Source: Thermogutta sp.
Lineage (GTDB): Bacteria; Planctomycetota; Planctomycetia; Pirellulales; Thermoguttaceae
Assembly (NCBI RefSeq): GCF_014359955.1
Contig: NZ_JACIYL010000248.1
Location: 1-5,446 of the forward strand
Direction of reading: 5' to 3'
DNA: 5,446 bases
This document shows positions 1-5,308 of this stretch, in pieces. A program made the position numbers and the translations under genes. The notes under the pieces were generated by a model. It searched no databases and was not told the origin of the DNA. It saw only the letters and a program-made list of their open reading frames with translations. How positions within the stretch are numbered: the first letter of the stretch is position 1; each line of letters opens with the position of its first letter.

Positions 1-844
1 CGTGCGGGAACTCGATGTTGCCGTAAATGTTGATCCGCGTGCCGTCCAGGGTCTCCGCCGGGAGATCCCGAAGCTTTTCCAGCTCCGTTGTGAACACGCG
101 GATGGCACGCACTTCCTCCTCGTACTCACGGAGAGTGGATTCATCCGGGCGAATGATGACGATCCCGCGATCGCCATCGACGATCACGATATCACCGCCG
201 GAGACCTCGGTGAGAAACGGTCCCGTTCCGACCACCGCCGGAATCCCCATGCCCTGGGCCACGATGGCCGTGTGGCTGGTCGGTCCACCAAGCTCCGTGG
301 CAAAACCGCGGACCATCTTTCGGTCCAAATTGGCCACTTCGCTGGGCGTCAGATTCCTGGCCAGAACGACCGCCGGAGACGTCAGATGATAGAGACTGCG
401 ATGGGGCTGTCCAAGAAGGGCCCGCAACAGATGCCGCTCGATGTCCAGAACGTCATAGGCCCGATCGGCGATCACCGGATTGGGCAACCGCCGGAACATC
501 TCGGCGAATTGCCGCAACACAAAACTGACAGCTTTTTCTGATGAATACTGGCGGTTGCGGATGAGCGACTCGACGTCCTCGCGAATCTTGGGATCCTCGA
601 GGATTTCCAGATGGGCCTGAAAGATCGCACCCGATTTGGGACCGAGTTCCCGGGTGACCAGATCCCGATTGTTTTCAATTTCCCGGGCAGCCACCTGAAG
701 GGCTTCTCGAAACCGTGCCACCTCCTGCTCGACTGCGTCTGCCTCGACGTACTCCCGGGGGATACTGAAGCTGTCCTGCCCGATCACCACCGCCTTGCCG
801 ATGGCTATCCCCGGAGATACCGCTATTCCCTGCAAACGCATCAT
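1..844 (-). CDS. ptsI: PTS Enzyme I (phosphoenolpyruvate-protein phosphotransferase), N-terminal part
   Basis: Enzyme I takes phosphate from phosphoenolpyruvate onto a histidine and passes it to HPr in the cytoplasm. The visible 281 codons match the family's N-terminal half. The protein opens with GIAVSPGIAIGKAVVIG (residues 6-22). A helical HPr-binding region follows at about 30-145, including IFQAHLEILED. The phosphohistidine domain then carries LTPSEVANL (165-173) and the active-site segment GGPTSHTAIVAQ (186-197), with His191 in the place of E. coli His189. The linker ELEKLRDLPAETLDG (254-268) leads to the PEP-binding barrel, which lies outside the window. The protein starts directly at the EI core, with no GAF domain, so it is the sugar-type EI architecture and not EI-Ntr (PtsP). 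Two adjacent ATGs (844 and 841) could be the start; the ribosome-binding site is weak (GACGGA). It follows ptsH by 86 bp on the same strand, probably in one transcript. The gene is cut by the window edge. Confidence 0.95.
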   Translation of the reverse strand, partial: MMRLQGIAVSPGIAIGKAVVIGQDSFSIPREYVEADAVEQEVARFREALQVAAREIENNRDLVTRELGPKSGAIFQAHLEILEDPKIREDVESLIRNRQYSSEKAVSFVLRQFAEMFRRLPNPVIADRAYDVLDIERHLLRALLGQPHRSLYHLTSPAVVLARNLTPSEVANLDRKMVRGFATELGGPTSHTAIVAQGMGIPAVVGTGPFLTEVSGGDIVIVDGDRGIVIIRPDESTLREYEEEVRAIRVFTTELEKLRDLPAETLDGTRINIYGNIEFPH

Positions 845-930
845 GGTTCCGTCTCTGGGTTGTCGGTTGGGGCTGGCTTCATGGCACTGCTCTGATCACC
901 TCTGGATGACCGTGCTCGGGGGATCCCGTC

Positions 931-1278
931 TCATCCCGGAAAAGTCTGCTGCGAATCAGGTGCGAAATCATCCTCCCAAAACTTGCATTCGACGAGCCGC
1001 TCGAGGGCATCCAGAACCTGTTGAGCCTCTTCGCCTTCCGCTTCGATGATCAATGATTCTCCCTGCATGGCCCCCAGACTGAGCATCTCAATGACGCTGG
1101 TGGCATCAGCCCGAGGGGCCCCGTTGAGCGAAGCCGACGGATCCTCCGCTTTGATCAACGTGACACGAGAGCGGTGCTTGAGCACCGTATCGCGGACGAG
1201 ACTGGCCGCTCGGGCATGCAGCCCGGCACGGTTTCGAATCGTCACACGTCGCCGCAAAGGACCTGTTTGCTCGCTCAT
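931..1278 (-). CDS. ptsH: Phosphocarrier protein HPr
   Basis: HPr is the small cytoplasmic carrier that accepts phosphate from Enzyme I on a histidine and donates it to EIIA proteins. The 115-residue product has the active-site stretch RNRAGLHARAASLV (15-28), with His21 as the equivalent of His15 and Arg23 as that of Arg17. The usual proline after the arginine is alanine here. TSVIEMLSLGA (60-70) matches the regulatory-serine region, so Ser61 corresponds to the Ser46 phosphorylated by HPr kinase. The protein is longer than the usual 85-90 residues. An insertion of about nine residues (roughly 43-56) precedes the serine site, and an acidic tail of about 15 residues follows the last helix. The ATG at 1278 was chosen because GGGTGAG lies 9 bp upstream and the HPr fold begins a few residues later. 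An in-frame ATG at 1302 would add eight residues. The open frame reaches 1392, but those upstream residues do not resemble HPr. Confidence 0.93.
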   Translation of the reverse strand: MSEQTGPLRRRVTIRNRAGLHARAASLVRDTVLKHRSRVTLIKAEDPSASLNGAPRADATSVIEMLSLGAMQGESLIIEAEGEEAQQVLDALERLVECKFWEDDFAPDSQQTFPG

Positions 1279-1287
1279 TCTGGACAA

Positions 1288-1294
1288 CTCACCC
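1288..1294 (-). promoter_or_regulatory. Ribosome-binding site of ptsH
   Basis: GGGTGAG lies 9 bp before the ATG at 1278. It favours that start over the upstream in-frame ATGs at 1302 and 1392, which lack a comparable purine-rich site. Confidence 0.5.
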
Positions 1295-1442
1295 ACGTTC
1301 ATGAACTTGTCGAACCACTCAACTTCGGTACTGCCCCAGGCTGATTCCACTCGCCCTCCGACCCTCCGCGTATCCGCCAGTCCCAAGAGCATCGCTTCAA
1401 GTTGGAATGAGGTTGGCGGGGCTTCCCCACACTGCTAAGCCC

Positions 1443-1469
1443 AAAAGACGGCGAGAAACGCCTTCCGTC
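1443..1469 (-). terminator. Possible intrinsic terminator after ptsN
   Basis: Read on the minus strand, GGCG-TTTCT-CGCC forms a hairpin. It is extended by GAC/GTC across a bulge and followed directly by TTTT. It sits about 57 nt past the ptsN stop, in the gap before ptsH. The stem is short and bulged and the T-run is only four bases, so it would be weak and may only partly uncouple ptsN from ptsHI. A second small hairpin (GGGG-CTT-CCCC on the plus strand, 1418-1428) lies just downstream. Confidence 0.33.
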
Positions 1470-1523
1470 ACGCAAGCCACAAAACCGTCCTGTGCTGAAA
1501 CTTCCCGCCTGACGCTGAACTCC

Positions 1524-2006
1524 TCAGTGGCTGGCGTATTTCCCTGCGTCCGCCTCCTCCAAAAGCACCCACACATCGTCCGGGGTTTTGGCCTGTTTGA
1601 GAAATCGGGCAAACGTCGGGTTGTGGAGCTGTCGAGTGATGTATTCGAGGGCCCGGAGGTGATCGCCCGGCAGGTCGGTCGGCGACACCAGGAGAAACAA
1701 GGCGTGTACTTTCTCGCCGTCAAGTGCGTCAAAATCCACGCCCTCCGGGCTGATGCCGACGGTGGCTACCAGTTTGTCCACACTGGGATGCTTTGTGTGC
1801 GGAACTGCGACCCCCATGCCGATTCCCGTGGTCCCCAACTCTTCCCGTTTGATCAATGCCCGCACGATGTCGTCCAGGTGTTCTCGGCTCAAGGCTCCTG
1901 CATCGCACAGTGCCTCGCAAAGCCGACGGATGATCTCTTCCTTTGAGGCATCAGGATCGAGATCCGTGACAATCGCTTCCCGCACGACAAAGTCGCTGAA
2001 TTTCAT
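1524..2006 (-). CDS. ptsN: PTS EIIA component, nitrogen-regulatory/fructose type
   Basis: This single-domain EIIA accepts phosphate from HPr. Proteins of the PtsN/FruA EIIA family either feed a sugar permease or act as phosphorylation-dependent regulators. The 160-residue length matches free-standing PtsN. Residues TTGIGMGVAVPHTKHPSVDK (59-78) are the signature, with His70 as the phosphorylated residue. FLLVSPTDLPGDHLRALEYI (104-123) holds the second conserved histidine (His116). The start MKFSDFV is set by GAGGGA 9 bp upstream. The frame is open for 27 more codons, but those residues do not resemble the family and overlap a leader inverted repeat. No EIIB or EIIC domain is fused or adjacent, so a regulatory role is more likely than transport. 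It is the first of three leftward PTS genes, separated from ptsH by about 245 bp. It could equally be annotated as a fructose EIIA; sequence alone does not decide. Confidence 0.92.
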   Translation of the reverse strand: MKFSDFVVREAIVTDLDPDASKEEIIRRLCEALCDAGALSREHLDDIVRALIKREELGTTGIGMGVAVPHTKHPSVDKLVATVGISPEGVDFDALDGEKVHALFLLVSPTDLPGDHLRALEYITRQLHNPTFARFLKQAKTPDDVWVLLEEADAGKYASH

Positions 2007-2015
2007 CTGATTCAG

Positions 2016-2021
2016 TCCCTC
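2016..2021 (-). promoter_or_regulatory. Ribosome-binding site of ptsN
   Basis: GAGGGA lies 9 bp upstream of the ATG at 2006. It decides this start against the longer open frame that reaches 2087. Confidence 0.6.
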
Positions 2022-2039
2022 GTTGACAGAAAACCAATT

Positions 2040-2080
2040 AGACACGCCGCCTCTTCCAACGCTCTTCCCGGGGCGTGTCT
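2040..2080. repeat. 9-bp perfect inverted repeat in the ptsN leader
   Basis: AGACACGCC (2040-2048) is the exact reverse complement of GGCGTGTCT (2072-2080), with 23 nt between. The pair sits 34-74 nt upstream of the ptsN start. It could be a leader-RNA stem or a two-half-site operator. No good -35/-10 pair is visible around it to tell the two apart. Confidence 0.45.
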
Positions 2081-2143
2081 CTCTCACATCAACCGACTGT
2101 GTTCTGTTTTTTCACTATCGCCCGGAGCTTGCCTCGCTTTCGG

Positions 2144-2168
2144 CCCCGCTCACCCTACCCCGGCCCCC
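2144..2168 (-). other. G-quadruplex motif on the ptsN-coding strand
   Basis: Four C-runs on the plus strand (CCCC, CCC, CCCC, CCCCC) are separated by 5, 2 and 2 nt. They therefore form a canonical four-tract G-quadruplex pattern on the minus strand. It lies about 140 bp upstream of the ptsN start, in the non-template strand. Whether it folds or has any function is unknown. Confidence 0.4.
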
Positions 2169-2615
2169 GGCTCTGATATTAAGTCCTACGGCGAATCGCT
2201 CTGTTTGGTCGCCCGATCCCGTGCCCGCTCAACCCGGGTCAGCTTGGCAGAGTTCCGGTCTCGTCGTTCGAGACTCCGCAATCTGGAGGCGCGGACCAAC
2301 CCCCGATGATTCTGCCCCAATCCCCCAATTGCAACACAGGCGACGCCACGCTTGGTCCGCACCACTCCCCCACCGCCGACGGGCAACCGCACACTTAGAT
2401 TCTAGCTCCAAGAACAATTCAATTTACCCGGCGAAACCACCCTCGCCAATAGAACACCCCCAATTATGAGGGCATTGATTCACCCGCGAGTGATGCCACT
2501 TAGCTTGCGGCCGCCAAAATAGCCTTATCATGATTGAGTTTCTGACGTTTTTCTGGCCGACTGCCCTTCGGATTCGGTACCAGTGGCTCGAACTGTTCCG
2601 TTCGCTATCGACCGA

Positions 2616-2636
2616 GGTGGAGTGGGCTCCGCCTTT
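2616..2636 (+). other. Hairpin with T-rich tail upstream of the DUF502 gene
   Basis: GGTGGAG pairs with CTCCGCC (one G-U pair) around a TGGG loop and is followed by TTTCCCTTTT. The shape resembles a weak terminator or attenuator read rightward, about 130 bp before the DUF502 gene. No plus-strand gene precedes it, so an attenuator or a chance hairpin is more likely than a gene terminator. Confidence 0.25.
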
Positions 2637-2752
2637 CCCTTTTCCACCATTTCCTGAGATCACTCTTTTCACAGCCCAGTATCCGGGCGGTCGCTTTCCG
2701 TTGTAAGATTTTGATTGAAGCCCGCCTTTTACCAAACATGAGCCACTTTTGT

Positions 2753-2758
2753 GAGGAA
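2753..2758 (+). promoter_or_regulatory. Ribosome-binding site of the DUF502 gene
   Basis: GAGGAA lies 7 bp before the ATG at 2766. An in-frame GTG at 2751 overlaps this site and would have no site of its own, so the ATG is the likely start. Confidence 0.6.
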
Positions 2759-2765
2759 CGACACC

Positions 2766-3740
2766 ATGAGTCACGAAGACAACCATCCTTTGCCCGAGAG
2801 TCAGGCTCACTCCCCCATGCCGCAGGTCGATGTGGAGCAATTCTTGCCGAAGAGACGAAAGCCGGGGCCTCTCGATCCCTTCTGGAAGGCCGTCTGGCGC
2901 GGCGCTGCCACAGTGTTGCCACCCCTTTTGACGGTGGTCATCATCATTTGGGTGGCAGCCACCGTTGATGCCTATATCTTTGCTCCTCTTAAGAAGGGTA
3001 TCCAGAATGCGATTTTTATGGCAACGGCGGACATTCGCCCAGCCCAAAGTCTGCCCGCCTCGGTGAAAAGTGGTGCCCAGGAAGTTGTTGTGGGCGGAAA
3101 AACATTCGTCCGCATGCGGGGCGGAAAGTACATTCCGAAGGAAGTCGTTGAGTACCTCAGGGAACAGTTGAGTGAAGAGGAAATCCCCTCTCAGGCGGCG
3201 GAGGCCTACCAGCTTTACATCGAGCTACGGTACCTCAAACCGCATCTTGTGCTGCCGTTCCTCATCGCGCTTCTCATTCTGGTGCTCTATCTTTTGGGAA
3301 AATTTGTCACCGCCCGAATGGGGCGCCTGGTTTGGTCCCAGTTTGAGGCTTTGTTTGTCAGCCTGCCATTTGTGAGGAGCGTGTACGGCGCTGTCAAACA
3401 GGTAAGTGACTTTCTGCTGGCCCAGCGGTCGATGGAGTTCAGCCGCGTGGTGGCGGTGGAATGGCCCCGTCGGGGAATGTGGTCGATCGGGCTGGTCACG
3501 AGCGAAAGTTTCGATCAACTTCGTAAAAAAACCGGACGAGTGATCCTGTCCGTATTTATCCCCACCTCGCCGGCGCCTATGACCGGGTTCACCGTCAATG
3601 TTCCCGAAGAGGACACGGTGGACCTGGGGATTTCGATCGACCAGGCCATTCAGTTCATCGTCAGTTGCGGCGTCGTTGTTCCGCCTCCGTCGTCTCAGCC
3701 TGTTGATCTTGTGACGACAAGCACGTCGCACGATGAGTGA
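2766..3740 (+). CDS. DUF502 (COV1-like) inner-membrane protein
   Basis: This 324-residue membrane protein belongs to the DUF502 family, which includes plant COV1 and many bacterial members of unknown biochemical function. There is a hydrophilic N-terminus of about 45 residues. Membrane helix 1 (about 47-69, LPPLLTVVIIIWVAATV) and helix 2 (about 161-179, LVLPFLIALLILVLYLLGK) are followed by the soluble family core. That core has LPFVRSVYGAVKQVSDFL (200-217), PRRGMWSIGLVT (234-245), VFIPTSPAPMTGFTVNVP (263-280) and SIDQAIQFIVSCGVVVP (290-306). All correspond to conserved DUF502 blocks. The loop between the helices is long, about 90 residues, and charged (for example GGKYIPKEVVEYLREQLSEEE). The tail is Ser/Thr-rich. 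The gene is followed by hemC on the same strand after 100 bp, with no obvious functional link. Family assignment is firm; function is not known. Confidence 0.88.
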   Translation: MSHEDNHPLPESQAHSPMPQVDVEQFLPKRRKPGPLDPFWKAVWRGAATVLPPLLTVVIIIWVAATVDAYIFAPLKKGIQNAIFMATADIRPAQSLPASVKSGAQEVVVGGKTFVRMRGGKYIPKEVVEYLREQLSEEEIPSQAAEAYQLYIELRYLKPHLVLPFLIALLILVLYLLGKFVTARMGRLVWSQFEALFVSLPFVRSVYGAVKQVSDFLLAQRSMEFSRVVAVEWPRRGMWSIGLVTSESFDQLRKKTGRVILSVFIPTSPAPMTGFTVNVPEEDTVDLGISIDQAIQFIVSCGVVVPPPSSQPVDLVTTSTSHDE

Positions 3741-3774
3741 CTGTCATGCACGTCCCGATGGCGCTATGACCAGT

Positions 3775-3820
3775 CGTTATTTCGTTCACCACTTTCCGTA
3801 ACTTTCGGCGTTATTTTCAC
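3775..3820 (+). promoter_or_regulatory. Short direct repeats ahead of hemC
   Basis: The 100-bp gap before hemC contains CGTTATTT twice (3775-3782 and 3809-3816), each followed within a few bases by TCAC. Between them are two tandem 10-mers that share ACTTTC (3791-3810). The patch is AT-richer than its surroundings and may hold the hemC promoter, but no clear -35/-10 pair can be assigned. Confidence 0.2.
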
Positions 3821-3840
3821 TCGAAAGCACCCTCAAGACG

Positions 3841-4788
3841 ATGACCCCTAGACGCCTGCGAATTGGCACACGCGGCAGCCAACTGGCCCGATGGCAAGCC
3901 GAATGGGTTCGCCAGCAGCTCCAGCAGCTTGGGATCGAGGCCGAGCTGGTGCTGATCACGACCAGTGGAGACCGCCACCAGCAGTGGTCGGTAGAGGCGC
4001 TGGGAACAACCGGCGTATTTACCAAGGAAATCCAACAGGCCCTGCTGGCACGAGAGGTCGATCTGGCCGTCCACAGTCTGAAGGATCTGCCGACCCGGCC
4101 GGTGCCCGGCCTTACCATTGCCGCGATTCCCTCCCGCGGGCCGGTGGCCGACATGCTCATCACCCGTCATGGCGGCGGCCTCATGGAACTGCCTTCTGGC
4201 GCCACGGTGGGGACGGGCAGCAGGCGGCGAGCCGCGCAGCTTCTCTTTCATCGTCCGGACCTGAGGATTGTACCTCTCCGTGGAAACCTGGACACTCGTC
4301 TTCGCAGACTCCAGGAAGGGGACTTCGACGGTATCGTCGTGGCAGCAGCAGGACTGGCTCGGCTGGGCCGGTTGGCCGAGGCCACTCAAAACCTCACGCC
4401 CGATTATCTTCTGCCGGCGCCGGGACAGGGGGCCCTCGCCATCGAGGCTGCCGAATCAGCTCCCGATGTTCTCGAAATTCTGTCGCAACTCAATGATCCG
4501 CGCACTGCGGCCGAGGTGGCCGCCGAAAGAACGGTCCTGGCCAGCCTGGCCGCCGGATGTCTCGCTCCTGTGGCGGCCTGGGCCCGTTTCGTTCAGGGGC
4601 AACTCATCCTGACAGCGCGGGTGCTTTCCCCGGACGGAGCCGAGAAGCTGGAGGTCACGTGTTCGGGAGAGCTATCCCGCCCCAAAAGACTCGGCGAGAA
4701 GGTGGGGGAACTGCTGAAGGCTCAGGGGGCCGACCGCCTCGTCAGCATGGCTCGAACGCCCTCGGAAAAAGCCGCCTCAGAAGATTAA
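3841..4788 (+). CDS. hemC: Hydroxymethylbilane synthase (porphobilinogen deaminase)
   Basis: The enzyme joins four porphobilinogen molecules into hydroxymethylbilane in the cytoplasm, for haem and other tetrapyrroles. The 315-residue length is normal. Family blocks appear in order: LRIGTRGSQLARWQAE (6-21), LITTSGD (38-44), FTKEIQQALL (60-69) and DLAVHSLKDLPT (74-85) with catalytic Asp82. Next are GTGSRRRAAQL (124-134) and LRGNLDTRLRRL (146-157), holding substrate-binding arginines, and LPAPGQGALAIE (191-202). Cys240 in LAAGCLAPVAA is the attachment point of the dipyrromethane cofactor. Here the common GGC..P.G pattern is altered to AGC..P.A. The start is the first in-frame ATG after a stop. 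It has little Shine-Dalgarno complementarity (AAGACG directly before it). hemC stands alone without hemA, hemB or hemD in view. A palindrome cluster begins 6 nt after its stop. Confidence 0.96.
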   Translation: MTPRRLRIGTRGSQLARWQAEWVRQQLQQLGIEAELVLITTSGDRHQQWSVEALGTTGVFTKEIQQALLAREVDLAVHSLKDLPTRPVPGLTIAAIPSRGPVADMLITRHGGGLMELPSGATVGTGSRRRAAQLLFHRPDLRIVPLRGNLDTRLRRLQEGDFDGIVVAAAGLARLGRLAEATQNLTPDYLLPAPGQGALAIEAAESAPDVLEILSQLNDPRTAAEVAAERTVLASLAAGCLAPVAAWARFVQGQLILTARVLSPDGAEKLEVTCSGELSRPKRLGEKVGELLKAQGADRLVSMARTPSEKAASED

Positions 4789-4793
4789 ACGGG

Positions 4794-4817
4794 AGGGGCA
4801 ATTCATGAATGGCCCCT
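4794..4817 (+). repeat. Palindrome directly after hemC (REP-like, divergent)
   Basis: AGGGGC (4794-4799) pairs with GCCCCT (4812-4817) around the 10-bp perfect palindrome ATTCATGAAT (4801-4810). One A/G mismatch lies between the two. It begins 6 nt after the hemC stop and is preceded by GG, so it shares the GGAGG-plus-hairpin layout of the neighbouring repeats but has a different loop. It may help end or protect the hemC transcript. There is no T-run, so it is not a classical terminator. Confidence 0.5.
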
Positions 4818-4824
4818 ACCACGT

Positions 4825-4849
4825 CGGAGGGACCCGCTTGTCGGGTCCG
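4825..4849 (+). repeat. REP-like hairpin unit 1
   Basis: The 25-bp unit consists of a CGGAG head, then a perfect 7-bp stem GGACCCG/CGGGTCC closed by the loop CTTGT, then a final G. It is the first of two tandem copies, separated from the next by TTTTCC. Confidence 0.75.
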
Positions 4850-4855
4850 TTTTCC

Positions 4856-4880
4856 CGGAGGGACCTGCTTGTCAGGTCCG
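4856..4880 (+). repeat. REP-like hairpin unit 2
   Basis: This unit has the same head, loop and layout as unit 1 and 23 of 25 identical bases. Its stem is GGACCTG/CAGGTCC. The two differences are a matched C-G to T-A swap, so the stem stays perfectly paired. Confidence 0.75.
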
Positions 4881-4913
4881 CCGTACAACATTCGATGGTC
4901 CATTCCCTTTCAC

Positions 4914-4938
4914 CGGGCACGACAAGCGTGCCCCTCCG
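4914..4938 (-). repeat. REP-like hairpin unit 3 (inverted)
   Basis: On the minus strand it reads head CGGAG, stem GGGCACG/CGTGCCC and loop CTTGT. Compared with unit 1 it has two base-pair swaps (A-T to G-C and C-G to A-T), both compensated. It lies 33 bp from unit 2 in the opposite orientation, giving a BIME-like arrangement. Confidence 0.72.
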
Positions 4939-5134
4939 ATTTAAAAACCGCTCGCGATCTCTTACCCGATTCTCACCGCAGATCAGGATGTCGGGGCGAA
5001 ACAGCTTTCGCGGCTCCACGTTTCTCAATTTCACCTCAGGTCGCGGTCGCGGATCCCTGCGAATCCTGCCGACGGACCGGCAAATTCTGCGCATGTGTTA
5101 GGGTTTGGCTTCTTCTCTGGATTGCTCCTGGCCG

Positions 5135-5162
5135 TTGAGCAAATCGCATAACATGTTAACTG
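5135..5162 (+). promoter_or_regulatory. Weak promoter-like segment ahead of the flagellar gene
   Basis: TTGAGC and TAACTG are 16 bp apart, with a TG just before the second element. The match to a housekeeping promoter is partial. It overlaps the palindrome TAACATGTTA, as an operator would. Confidence 0.22.
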
Positions 5163-5177
5163 ATCGTAAGTTACGAT
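5149..5177. promoter_or_regulatory. Paired operator-like palindromes
   Basis: TAACATGTTA (5149-5158) is a perfect 10-bp palindrome. Five bases of offset later, ATCGTAAGTTACGAT (5163-5177) is a perfect 7+1+7 inverted repeat. They lie about 130-160 bp upstream of the flagellar gene. Their AT-rich, symmetric form resembles dimeric repressor or activator sites; the binding protein is unknown. Confidence 0.4.
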
Positions 5178-5308
5178 GACATTCTTGCTCAGCGTGGCTT
5201 CTTTTTCAGACCGGGCACAGAGTTTGCTCTCACCCGTCTGCCCACGGAACGAGGCCAAAGGTAACAGCAGAAGTTGCGAGTGTGGCCGAAAGGATTCAGG
5301 CAACTCCG

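Larger units (their letters stand above)
2007..2765. other. Gene-free divergent intergenic region
   Basis: This stretch of about 760 bp separates leftward ptsN from the rightward DUF502 gene. I see no credible coding region: the open frames here give Pro/Ser/Arg-rich low-complexity products and have no suitable ribosome-binding sites. It holds the ptsN leader inverted repeat, a C-run cluster (G-quadruplex motif on the minus strand), a small hairpin at 2258-2274 and a hairpin upstream of the DUF502 gene. Promoter-like fragments exist (TAATAT on the minus strand just right of the C-run cluster; TTGCGG and TATCAT near 2505-2531 on the plus strand, only 15 bp apart), but none is convincing. I found no tRNA, SRP RNA or RNase P RNA signature. 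Confidence 0.6.
4789..5308. other. Gene-free region between hemC and the flagellar gene
   Basis: This stretch of about 520 bp has no credible gene. The first 150 bp carry a palindrome cluster (one ATTCATGAAT palindrome and three REP-like 25-bp units). Open frames through the cluster arise from the repeats themselves and translate to Arg/Gly-rich products. From about 4939 to 5130 I see nothing recognisable. From 5135 to 5177 there is a weak promoter-like segment and two palindromes, probably regulatory for the downstream flagellar gene. Confidence 0.6.

Noticed and set aside
2..541. Long plus-strand open frame opposite ptsI
   Set aside because: It is antisense to a clear Enzyme I gene, and its product has no recognisable motifs.
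1407..1946. Plus-strand open frame of 179 codons opposite ptsN
   Set aside because: It is antisense to the well-supported EIIA gene and arises from its codon structure.
2251..2300. tRNA-like patch with a GTTCGAGAC T-arm-like string
   Set aside because: The surrounding sequence does not fold into acceptor, D and anticodon arms; only a simple 6-bp hairpin is present.
2023..2469. Plus-strand open frame in the divergent region
   Set aside because: The product is low complexity (Pro/Ser/Arg), has no ribosome-binding site and overlaps the ptsN leader.
2751..2765. GTG start for the DUF502 gene
   Set aside because: It overlaps the GAGGAA ribosome-binding site that serves the ATG at 2766.
2424..3047. 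Minus-strand open frame of 207 codons
   Set aside because: It overlaps the start of the DUF502 gene antisense, and its product shows no domain.
4825..4938. CRISPR array
   Set aside because: The repeats are short hairpins with unequal spacers of 6 and 33 bp, one copy is inverted, and no cas gene is present.
4805..5101. Open frames on both strands over the repeat cluster
   Set aside because: They are created by the palindromic repeats (repeated GGTCLSGP-like peptides) and have no ribosome-binding site or domain.
5282..5308. GTG start nine codons upstream of the flagellar ATG
   Set aside because: The family begins at MxxGxY, and the upstream residues do not match it; the ATG is preferred.
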